Assembly: GCF_014805685.1 (NCBI RefSeq)
Contig: NC_060904.1
Coordinates: 14,557,811 to 14,621,810, forward strand
Source: Silurus meridionalis
Lineage: Eukaryota; Chordata; Actinopteri; Siluriformes; Siluridae
Length of the DNA: 64,000 nucleotides
Reading direction: 5' to 3'
The notes under the pieces are model-generated. The model searched no databases. It had not been told where the DNA came from and saw only the letters and a list, made by a program, of their open reading frames with translations. This document shows positions 41,831 through 52,644 of the stretch, piece after piece; positions within the stretch are counted from its first letter, which is position 1, and each line of letters starts with the position of its first letter. Both the position numbers and the translations under genes were made by a program.

Positions 41831-43748
41831 ATATATCTCTTACATATAATTACACAGCCAGCCACAGGTTCAAAATATAAAAGAATAAATTCAGGGGAGG
41901 AAAGAAAACAAATATGCACATAGTTTATATGATTATATATAAAACACTTCTAAGATGCAATGTTCAGGGAGGAATGTCATTTTGGCTTTTAATTTTTAAT
42001 TTAACATACTTTATACAGGTACACAATTTGACATCTGACACCAAACCTGTTTTGCCTGATTGATTATATTTGCAATAAAAAAAATACATTTTGTTTGCAC
42101 TATTATGTGCTTGAATTATTCGTACTGGTATTGAAGCAGGATTCTTCCTAGATTGTTTTTTTATTGTTATTAAAAAAATTTTTTTGCTGCTCCATGAATA
42201 TTTTTTTAATTGGTAGAAATTTCATTCAAAAATCATTATGCTCTTCTCGTTTTTTTTCTACCATCTTTATTTCCCACACGACTGTAAATCGACTGCCTCG
42301 ATGTGTGTGGTCACAGTGGTCAGTGTGGCCGGCCATAATGACATATCCAGCTGCGGTTATGATGTTGCGGCTCCTCTACTAGCCATCTGTGATGTGGATA
42401 TTACACCACACTTACAGATTTCCAGGGTGGAAGTGGGCCAGAAAGAGCAGACATGGAGTCTCAGCTAGGAGGCAGATTAGGAGGCAGGAATCAGAGGCAT
42501 GTCCATTCAGATCAGCCCTCCTAACCTTCTAATGCTCGTGCTCTTTATACAAGTTCTGCCCACTCTGAGAACAATCTATAGGCAGACATTAGCAACTCTA
42601 CTTTAATCCTGTTTAACAAACATGCACCACCAAAGGCCTTTCCGCATCCATGTCGTTTTGTGCATCTTCATTGGCAGGTAGATTGACGTCTTACTGCTTG
42701 GGGCCACATACCTGCTTGACAGTTGAGAAGACAAACACCAGGGTGTTTGTTTTGTTTAAAACTTTGCTGGCAATTTTTTTAAACCACAAGGGAATGTGAT
42801 CAAACCTCCAACAATAAGGGCTTTGATTCGCCTCCACCGTTGAGTTTTTTTTCCTCCACCCTTCTTTTAGCAGATGCGATTCAACAGATGCCTGATGTGA
42901 AGAAACGCCTCCAGACATTTCAATTACGGGGTTATTTATCTCTCTGTCTTTTTTTTTTTCTCTGATGAAGTGTTTTAGAGGAAAACTGGGACTGTAACAC
43001 ACTGTGATGCTATTCAACACACACACACAAAAAAGTGTAAGAGTTCACACATACAGTAGCTCAGACATGAGTGACATTTTTTGGCTCAAATCCTATTTGT
43101 TATTAATAATTAGTTATAACATTTTCTATTCGAGCCACGTCTTGTGTACACAATGATTACCTGACAGAACAAATAATTCATTGCCCTGCGTTTGGGACAC
43201 AGCCATAATTCACAGCAAGGTAGTGTATTTCAGATTCGGATTTTCCATCAATGACAAATGTATAAATATGAAAAGAAACAGTGTTTGCACATGTATCCCT
43301 TTGATTTAATGACAACTCGCCTGTACGTGTCTTTATAATTGAATATTTACACTTTTCCACAGCTGTGGTGGGTATATAATACCACCATATTCTGTATATT
43401 ATATATGATGCGGGACAACAAAGACATTAAAAAACCTGGAGCATTCTGTTGCACCTTAAATGTAGGTTTCAACCCAGCCTTAAATTTGCACTTTTTGTAG
43501 GTGTCACTTTCCTTTTCCATCATTGAAACCGGCCAGTGATGTTGTTCAAAGTCAACAATGCTGCTATACATGGAGTAGAAGAAACATTTGCATATGCAGA
43601 TTCATCGCCGCATTTTGTGGAATTTTTTTTTTGTCAAATAAATGGGAAATACAGGATATAACCACATACAGTATATCAACTGTCTGAAGGGCACATTCAC
43701 ACTAAAGGGTTTTGATGCTAGACAATGTTTTATGATAGCACTTCTATT

Positions 43749-44145
43749 CTGCTGTACTAAAGTTTGTGGACACCTGACCATAACATTTATATGTGCTTTA
43801 TGAACTTCGCATTCTACATTTGGTCACCATTTTTTGTTATACTATCCACTCTTCAGGGAAGATGCTACTGAAGTAGGTGAGCTGAGAAGGCCTGGGGTGC
43901 AGTCAGTGTTCAAATTCATAGGGTTGAGGTCAGAGCTCTATAGCAGATCTTCCACTCTTCCCTGTGTATATCCCTTCATGGAGGTGGCTTTGTGCACAGG
44001 GGCATTGTCATGCTAGAACAGGTTTGGATCTCTAGTTCAAATCTTGGAGAATTTTCATGCTCCCACATCCAAAGAAGACTTATACAATTCTGTGCCTCCA
44101 ACAATATGTTAAAAAAAATCACGTACAGCTGGAAAAGTATTCATT
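43749..44145. mobile_element. Tc1/mariner relic (family A), interrupted by a hAT MITE
   Basis: Begins ctaaagtttgtggacacctg and runs through 'ggggcattgtcatgctagaa' to 'cagctggaaaagta'. At that point, where the family normally ends gtcaggtgtcccaa, the hAT MITE of 44146-44555 starts. Confidence 0.7.
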
Positions 44146-44555
44146 CAATGGTGGACAGTAACGAAGTGAATGTAATTCCTTACTGTACTTAAGTAGCTTT
44201 TTTTGTGTAACTGTAAGTGGATAAAAACTTAACTGGTCAAGCACGCAGCAAGCCACCAATCAGGGTAAAGCGCGCGCTCTGTAGAACTTAATATAATATT
44301 ATTCAATATCTAATCTATCATTAATAGCTTGGTGTGCTATGAATAACAGTCTTTTCACATAAACTCAGTTGATTAAGTCTTGTGACAAAGATGATAATAG
44401 GACATTATAGCAATAATAAATTATAGTACTTTGGATGCTAAAGTACATTTGAAGGCAAATACATTTGTACTTTTACTTAAGTGAAAGTTTAAAGGGACCA
44501 CACGTGTATCTTTACTTTACTCAAGTACATGGTTTGTGTACTTCGTCCACTACTA
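44146..44555. mobile_element. hAT-type MITE, reversed copy
   Basis: Starts caatggtggacagtaacgaa and ends gtacttcgtccactacta. It matches the 34614-35298 element in reverse order with an internal deletion. No clean target duplication. Confidence 0.75.
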
Positions 44556-44884
44556 CTATATTCAATGCAGATCTTTAACACCCCCTCTAGTGGTCATATG
44601 TTGGAATGTCAATTTGTTTTTAGCACATTTTAATATACAAATGTTTATTTAAATACACATAAAAACACAGCAAATATTTTGACACAAATAAAAGTGTTCA
44701 TGTGTGTGGCACGTGTCTGTTTGTACACGTAAATGCATCGTAACCCAAAATCCACACTGACGATGGAGCGAGAACCTGGAGCTTGGATTACGAAGCTTAT
44801 TACAGTCACAGGCTGAATAACAAAACACAAAATAAACTAGAATAACAACGCTGTCAAGAATAACTTGGTTTAAAAAAAAAAAAA

Positions 44885-44885
<1 letters not shown>

Positions 44886-44930
<45 letters not shown>
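44886..44930. repeat. (TG)n microsatellite
   Basis: Pure run following a poly-A stretch, downstream of the trip13 stop codon. Confidence 0.96.
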
Positions 44931-44931
<1 letters not shown>

Positions 44932-45108
44932 ACATTGTCTTTCATAAAACGTCTGCTCATAAAGTGCTCTTCAGAAAAGTCAACACAAGAAAACCGAAAC
45001 TAAATTAATCAACGGTGATTCATTAACGTGGAGTTATTAACAGCTACCACCAGTGACAGACAGAACAGTGAACTGATTCGATGGTAACCTTCAGCCCTCA
45101 GCTTTCGC

Positions 45109-48100
45109 TCATACACTGTTAACCAGCTTCTCCCGTTCCCTCATCTGATGAGCCACAGCTTTATCCATGGCGCAAAGAAATCGCTCGACTGTCATCACAG
45201 TAGTCTGGAAACACACAGAAGAGTTTCAGAAATGGTTTAGCAAAATTAGACGCGAGTAAATAAGATGACATCAGAGCCGACTGATACCTTTGCGTAAAGC
45301 GCATGAGCCAAAAAGGGAATTTTCCGTAAAGTGCGCCCACTTAGGCCCACGCTCTTCCTGTAAGAGAAAAAGACAAGCAAATGAGAATGGGAATCTGTCG
45401 GCTTGATCTCATTACATCCAAGCTCATAGGTCACGTTACTTTCCAGCATGTACAGAAATTTCAGTGAAAGATGATCCATGTTGCTTCACAGTCTCAATTA
45501 ATTTTTTACTCACTGCAACTCAATTCAAAGTTTTAACCTAAAGAACACAGCGAGGCTGTTTTCGGAAAAGCTGCTTGAAATTTTCCACAGATTGAATACA
45601 CGGATTTAATCTGTGGAAAATTTCAAGCAGCTTTTCTGTAATCAAGAAAACCACATCACATAACGGTCTGAGATTTTAAAAAATAAATACATGAGTGAGA
45701 ATAATTGAGTTTCATTAAATTAATAGTTTTTGCCATAAAATACTCTACACGGCTGTATTTGCATTTTGATGCAATATGGCAATAAGTGCACTAAATGGGT
45801 TTAGATTTCACCGATATTCTTGTATGCAATTTCAGCAATAACATTTTTTCTAAAAAGATTTCTGTCTGTCTGTCTGTCTGTCCGTCTGTCAGTCAGAAAC
45901 TGGCACAACATCAGGTGAAGACTCACTCTGCAATTCTCTGCAGATGCAGACTGAGCTCGGTCACTTCGCTCTCAATATAATCCAATGTATGAAGCTCTTC
46001 AAGGTTCAGCAGCTGCTGCCGTGGGTAAATGATTTGCCGCTGGAAGAATAAAAAGCATAAGTATTATACAGTATAAATGTGCATACTTTACTTATCTAAA
46101 AGATATGCAATACTGCTAGAACAGAAAAGCTATTACAGTACCTCTCTTTACACTGTAGATCTGAATCACTCACCTTCATGAGCTCCTCCAAACACGACAA
46201 GTAAATGTTAAAGATGGCTTGGGCACTTGGCAGGCCAATATACTGCTTTATATCTGCTCTGTCCACAAACGCCAGGTCTATCTTCTCCGTTACGTTTGAG
46301 GTGGTGAGGATCACTACGTTCGGATGTCTGCAAAAGGCGAGACATTAATTAACCTACTTTTTATTTAATTTTATGCTTGGAGAAATTGAATATTTGAAAA
46401 ATGAAGGAGTTTTCAGAAAAATCTTTTGAGGAACATAGTACATTTTTTTGTCACTTGGCATTTAATTTTTGCTCCTCTTTTTTCTCTATTTGTCTCGCTC
46501 TCTCTCTCAAACACACACACTTTATTCCAACCGTTTAATCTGGTCCAGCTGTGTAAGAACAGAGTTGACCACTCGGATTGCATCTGAAGGTTCGGTCCCA
46601 GCCTGAGAAGCGTTTCTTGCTGCTGTTAGACTCTCCACCTTATAAAATGTACAATTGTCATTACATCAAATTCTCCCAATATTACCACTACAACTTTAAG
46701 AAATAATCTTGCATTTTTTATAATTAATTCAATGTAATGTATTAAAAGACGTGAAACTCATACACTATTCTTCAGTAAACCATAACAAGGTAGGAGGTAG
46801 AACGAACCAATCAAAAATCCCTACATTTAACAAGTGCAAACGTACAATTTACCTGCCAAATATTTATCACACAATAACTGACAGGGAGCTAATCATCTAT
46901 TCAGTCATGTTGGGCCTTATGAAAAATGAAAAAAATGCCAAGTACCTCATCAATAAGGACAAAAACAAGGGCTTCTTTCTCATCTATTAGCTCTTGGATC
47001 TTCTGAAACATCTTTGTGACAAGTTTTCCGCTCTATAAAACACCAAGCAAGCTGTTATCACAATGCTGCTCACTTCTGTTTGAATTACTGTAGTTTGTTT
47101 TACAGGGTTCCTACACATTGTTTATTTCAAAACTTTTCCAAATTAAGAAATGCAGACTTCCCTAAAGATTTTTAATTCAAGATTTAACCGAAATAATGAT
47201 TTCAAGTTCCAACTATAACATGCGTTAGGTTACAATCTCTGATATATGTCAGAATGAAAATCTCTGATGTTTTCAATGTGTTTCGTCCGATCCGGTAGAT
47301 CTAGCGCCGATCTTTTGGTGGGGCTGAGATTAGCAACTTTTGAGAAATGGGTAACCGTGAAACATTTTTTGATGAAAACACAGTTTTCAAATTTATTCAG
47401 ATTAATGGAGAAGTAACCTTTGTTTTGTACATTTTTTTTGGTACAAATTCTTAATTTATATTTTAGACAATAATATAGAAACACATTTCTTAATACCCAG
47501 TGTTCCTTTTCTATACTAATCCAGACCTGGAAATCACTCAAATCAAATTCCACACTTTTTCATACTTTTCCAAAATGCATAGGAACCCTGGTTTTATTAT
47601 CTGGAGATTATAATCCTACCTCTGAAAACCATTTCGAGAATAAACTGTGGCTGTTGATTTCTACGAATTGCCCGTATGAATATCTGTGGAAAGAAGCAAC
47701 ACACACTGAATCAAAGACTAAACGGTTAAGGTGGGTTTTTATAACAGTGCTCGTTTAAGTCTCTTGACCTTTCTGAGAGTCTGATGGAGAGTTTCTGTGC
47801 CAGCGCTTTGCACAGAGACGTCTTCCCCGTGCCCGGAGGTCCTGCAGAATTCAAAGCACTCAGTCAGCCAATAAAATCAGTCTCTTTGCAAATCTATCCA
47901 TCTTACGGTTTATACACCTGTCTGTCTTGTTTGTCTGTCTGTCTATCAAACAACCTGTGTTTAAATACGGCATGCAAGCTCCCTCTATTGCTCCATTTAC
48001 TTGTCTATCTGTTCAGCTTGCTTGAAATCTGTATCAATCTTTCAGTCCCTTCTGCTTTTTCCTATTCCCTACTGTCGCTCTACTCATCCATTTATATACT

Positions 48101-51100
48101 GTATATCCGGCAATTTGTCAATCTACTGCTTGTCTTTCCTATCTCAGTTCATTTATCTCTATCCATTTATAAATTGGGATTTGTCTTTTACTCTATCCAT
48201 CCATCCGTCTGTCCACTAATTGCTTTAATGTTCACTGTATCTACCCATTCATATTTTGCTCTACACACTATATGGACAAAAGTATTGGGACACCTGACCT
48301 TTCCTGACATATGTGGTTCTTCTCCAAACTGTTACCACAAAGCTGGAGGCACACAAATGTATAATAAAATTTTGCGTTCACTTGAACTTCGAAACACATA
48401 TCCAATGTTCCAGCATGGCAATGCACCTGTGCACAAAGTGAGCTCCATAAAGATCTGGTTTACATGGTTTGGATTGGAAGATATTGAGTGGTCTGCTATA
48501 TAGCTCTGATCTCAAACCCTACTGAACAACTTTGGTATGAATTGGAACACTGACTGCACCCCAGGCCGTTTAACCTACATCAGTACCTGATTTTACTAAC
48601 ACCTACTACCACATGTCCACAAGCACAATCCAAAATCTAGTGGAACAACTTCCCAGAGGAGTGGAGGGAATTCTAAGAGCAAACTGGGACTAAATGATGG
48701 TTCGCATTTATGACCAGGTGTCTGCAAACTATTAGCAATATAGTCTATGTATTATTATAATATCCTTTATTCTGCATGTCTGTCTGTTTCTATCTCTACC
48801 TAAGAATTCAGCTGTCTATCTCTGTACTCATATCTAATACAACGATCAATTTCACACAAAAGAAAACGAACAAAAAGCCAGCAGCATGCCCCGATTCGCT
48901 CAATGCTAACAAACTGTCTAATGAAAGGTGCTACAACACCTGCAGAGATTACTCGTTGGAATGATTCATTCATCCTTACCGTGAAGCAACACAACACGAT
49001 TCCAGGCAACCAGATTGCTGTCAATGTTTTTGTCAGAGAAGAGATTTGCTGTCAAAACATAATCCAAGAGCTGGAGGGCAAAATTAAAAAAAAAAAACAG
49101 GAGAAAGAAAGTACACCATCACACTGAGTAATTGTGTTAAAGATGTTGGTGAAAGGTGTTTCCAAAAGAAAAAAAAGTTTCATACTTGTGTTTTGATTCC
49201 TTCCTCATAAACCAGGCTCTCCCAGATCCCATGGAACTCAGCTGTAAATGAAAACAAATAGATGTTAGTGATGTTTATGACATCTTAATGGATTTTCCTT
49301 AATATGTTGTATTTGATTTATATTTTAGTTTCTTAGCTGTTAAAATCACACTGGACAAAAAGGTACCGAGAACCAGTAGCGGTACATAATTGGATCAATA
49401 CAGGACTACCGATAAGCTTCAGGACAAACGATACTGTTACTGACCCTTGCGTTGATTCATCTCTGTGTACATCGGTGTTAATAAAGATTTGGAAGCTTTG
49501 TGCAGTGTGTGTGCAATCAGTCAGTCTTGGAGGCAGGGTCACATTAAAAACTAAGTGTCGGATGCAATATATGCAGAAGTGTAATAATGAACAAAGGAAG
49601 CAGCACTAGTAGTATAATAAAACATTTAAAAACAAAACTCCACCTCAAGCAATGCGCTGTATTAACTATATCTCCGTCGTCTATATGCTCCAACTGCAAC
49701 TCTTCTGCATCAGCCTCAAGCGAGGGTAACATTCATTCTAAAATAATTTCGCCAATTAATCAGCACTGATAACTGATTGCTGGAACTATCGGCAAAAATC
49801 CATACTGATAGTTTTTCCGGCTTGCGTCCGTTACTGGAGTGGCATCCGGTATGCTGTCATTACAAGAGCGGCCTCTAGAGGTGAATCACTGACTACATGT
49901 AGTGTTTGTTTTTACACGTGAGTGTGTTGTATGAAGATCGCTATAATATGTTTATTATTTATAATGTATTAACTATATTTATTAATATAGCACATTTTCA
50001 TGTTTCAGTACTGTTTTTATTTTTTTGTAATAAAGTTTTGTACTATTTTACGTAGTGTCTTGTTTGTTTGTTTTTTTATCCAGCATCCATTTTAAAAACT
50101 ATAAAATGTAGCCAAATAGATGTTAAATTAGATCTTTGGACCAATCATTCATTTTTATTTTCTTTTTAATTGTTAAATAATTGTCTGTGTAAATGGTATA
50201 CGGATTTAAAATCGCATTCAAGCTGCTGTTTACATTCAAGTCTCAATCCTGCTCTGGAGAATTCAGACTTGTGTATTACAGGTGTAATAAGTTGAAGCAT
50301 AAAAAAGAAAAACAGGAATAAAGAAAATGCTGTGCAGCCTCACCAGCTGGCAGGAGCCAGTGATTGGCTGCAGATAGCGCCTCCTCTTCATCAAGGTTGA
50401 GGGTGCTAGGTCCGTCATCGTTGAGAGAGAAGATGTGAATGCACAGTTGGCTCATCTTCAAATCGAGAGGCTGTGAATGGGGAAAAAAAAAAAATCGGGC
50501 ATGCATTTTAGATTATTATTATATGTCCCGGTAAAACCCGGGGCCACAAACAGTAGTCTTAACAACAGCTACAATAAAACAGAAAAGAATGAGTCAAAGA
50601 GAATATAATCTGGTGTAGAATATAAAGTCTAATACATCAACCACAGTGGCAAAAGAAAAAATTAGCTTACAACATGTATGGGGGGGGGGGGATAAAATAA
50701 ATGTATTTACTGCCTGTTCTTCGACATCCACTATGGCGACAGACTGAACATTTTGAGTCAGAAAGTCGTCGTCAAAATCAGTCCACTTGAAGGAGCCCAT
50801 GACGAGGCTGTGTCGCTCGAGCAGTGCCATAACATGCGTCCTTACTTCAGTCCGTCGAGCCGTGCTGCAAGTATTAATTTAAAGCACTCACTTTAACAAC
50901 ATTTTTTTTTCTTGACAGTAATAGTTTCAGTATTTACTATATTAAGAGTAGTGTGTGAAAACCTGACAAATCACACCCATATGCGCTTACTGAACCCATT
51001 TTAATGTTATTATAAAGCAACAGTGTGCTTCACAACAGTTTTGAGAAGATCCACATATCATCAGGTGTCTACAAACCTTCATCTTTATCAAATACAATAT

Positions 51101-52435
51101 ATATTTATATTCGGCACAGGTGCAATCAAACCTAATCAATCAAATGTAAAAAAAGTTAAATTAGATTTATTACCTCTGAGATTTGACCTGAACTTCGATG
51201 TGAACTTCGGTTTTGTCCTCACAGGGAGGCTGATGGGAATTCTGACTGACCTCCATTTTCTCCGCATTCATCCTTGAAAAAATAGGAAGAATTTATATCT
51301 TACAATTTAATCGTTTATCTTCTTTAAATAACTACATGATAAAATAATAACAATAACAATAATAATAAGGAGAAGAAGTGAAAGTAGAATATGAAGAAAA
51401 AGAAGTAAAATACAAGAAGAAAAATAGAAAAACAAGCAAAAGATGTAAAAGTAGAAGTAAAAGACGGCACAAGAGATGTAAAAGTAGAAGTAAAAAAAGG
51501 AGGAAATGTAAAAAAAAAACAAAGATGAAAAAGTAAAATGAAATAAAAAAAACACTTAAAAATAAATGTGACATTAGAATTGTAAAAGTGGAGGAAGTAA
51601 AAGAAAAGACAAAAGTAAAACAAGTAAAAATATAAATAAATAAAAGAAGTGAAAGAAAAGACGTAAAGAAGATTTACATTTATTTCTTCTATTTTTTTAA
51701 AGATGCAAAAGTAGAAGAAATAAAAAAGAAAATGTAAAAGTTGAAGTGAAAGAAGACATTAAAGATGTAAAAGTGGAAGAAGTGAAAGAAAAGACAAAAG
51801 TAAAAGAAGTAAAAAAAAAGGTAATAAAAGAAGTGAACGAAAAAGATGTAAAAGTAGAAGTAAAAGAAGGAGGAAATGTTAATGTTGAAAAGTAGAAGAA
51901 ATCGTAAAAGTAGAAGTTAAAAAAAAAAAAGTAAAAGAAGAAGTGACAGAAGGCATAAATGTAAAAGTTGTAAATGTAGAAGAAAAAAAGTAAAAGATGA
52001 CGACAAATGTAGAGGAAGAATTAAAGTTTGATTTAGAAGTAGAATATGATAAATGCTCACTATGGAGGGACAGCAATCATTTATACTTATGTGTATATTA
52101 TTTAAATAAAACTGTAATTTAGATGAAGATGAGACCAAGTGTCTGGTCAAGTAAATATGTTATAATTACAATAGAATGATGTATAAAGTCTAAACAGTTC
52201 TCATTCATTCACATTCAACACAATCTCTTTCCCACAGTTAGAATTAGCCAAAGCGAAAAATTCACAGCACAAGATATAAGATATAAAAATATAGTTATTG
52301 ATTAATTATTAGACAATAATTAATCAACAGTGTCAGGTTTATTTCATTCACACACACACACACAAATAATTTTATACCGTCAGATTTGTTGTAAATATTT
52401 ATGTTTATATTTTAAGGAAAGTTAGCTAACTTACC
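45109..52435 (-). CDS. trip13: Pachytene checkpoint protein 2 homolog TRIP13 (AAA+ ATPase)
   Basis: Coding exons: 51174-51271, 50711-50864, 50344-50470, 49186-49241, 48980-49070, 47769-47841, 47620-47683, 46946-47032, 46532-46638, 46174-46327, 45927-46039, 45288-45357, 45109-45204; 429 residues, frame intact. An untranslated first exon ends at the donor 52435 (CTGAG/gtaagt) and joins an acceptor just before the ATG at 51271. TRIP13 hexamers unfold HORMA proteins (MAD2, HORMADs) with the adaptor p31comet, acting in the spindle checkpoint and meiosis. Walker A GPPGTGKT is at residues 176-183, Walker B LVFVLIDE ends at Glu250, sensor 1 is Asn297 in ILTTSN, and sensor 2 Arg383 lies in GLSGR. All key residues are present, three positions earlier than in the 432-residue human protein. 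A poly(A) signal may be at 44644-44649. Confidence 0.96.
45566..45635. repeat. Perfect 28-bp inverted repeat with 14-base loop
   Basis: Arms 45566-45593 and 45608-45635 are exact inverse copies (first arm begins aaaagctgcttgaaattttc). The loop is gaatacacggattt. It lies in the trip13 intron between exons 12 and 13 of the coding series. Confidence 0.95.
45863..45886. repeat. (CTGT)n tetranucleotide repeat
   Basis: Short run about 40 bases from a trip13 exon (donor side, 45927). Confidence 0.9.
48264..48750 (+). mobile_element. Tc1/mariner relic (family A), most complete copy
   Basis: Both ends remain: cactatatggacaaaagtat with gggacacctgacc at the left, and tgaccaggtgtctgcaaact near the right. 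The middle holds aatgcacctgtgcacaaagt and aaaatctagtggaacaactt. It lies in a trip13 intron (47842-48979). The frame is broken. Confidence 0.8.
49740..49900. mobile_element. Fragment of the CCGAT-type element (copy 3)
   Basis: Contains gagcggcctctagaggtgaa and 'ggaactatcggcaaaaatcc', matching 11733-12187 in reverse. In a trip13 intron. Confidence 0.5.
51345..52040. repeat. Polypurine minisatellite in trip13 intron 1
   Basis: About 700 bases of imperfect units around gatgtaaaagtagaagtaaa and aaagaagtgaaagaaaagac, nearly all A and G on the plus strand. It fills some 60% of the intron between the untranslated exon and the ATG exon. Long minus-strand frames rich in Phe, Leu and Ser are artefacts of it. 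Confidence 0.95.
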
Positions 52436-52644
52436 TCAGGCGCAGCTAGCCTACTCTGACTGAAAATCCCGCCCAATTATTGACCCGGAAAACAACCCCG
52501 GCTTAACCGGAAGTAATCCCGAGCGTAGCGTAGTTGTTATTGTTGTTGCTGTTAGTCCCCAAGACAGAGATTTTGGTGGCTTTTATTTATTATTAGAATT
52601 ATCATCATTGTTATTACTAACCGAAGTTTATTAGGACACACAAC
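52436..52644. promoter_or_regulatory. Bidirectional trip13/brd9 promoter
   Basis: Only about 210 bases separate the trip13 first-exon donor from the brd9 ATG. The block holds an E2F-like site (aaaatcccgccc, 52462-52473), a CCAAT box (52473-52477) and an ETS site (accggaagt, 52506-52514), with no TATA box. This is usual for head-to-head housekeeping and cell-cycle promoters. The exact start sites cannot be read from sequence. Confidence 0.75.

Larger units (their letters stand above)
39670..45108. other. Intergenic region between nkd2 and trip13
   Basis: It holds a Tc1-like element (40160-40922), an internally deleted Tc1 copy (41478-41830), a family A Tc1 relic with a hAT MITE inside or next to it (43749-44555) and a (TG)n run (44886-44930). 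The stretch 42280-42660 is less repetitive and could be a conserved noncoding element, but nothing in it can be named. I see no exon. Confidence 0.6.

Noticed and set aside
47784..48503. 239-codon plus-strand open frame, the longest in the window
   Set aside because: It is antisense to a trip13 exon (47769-47841), then runs through a pyrimidine-rich stretch and a Tc1 relic. No domain fits.
51307..51623. Minus-strand frames rich in Phe, Tyr and Leu
   Set aside because: They are translations of the polypurine array; low complexity only.
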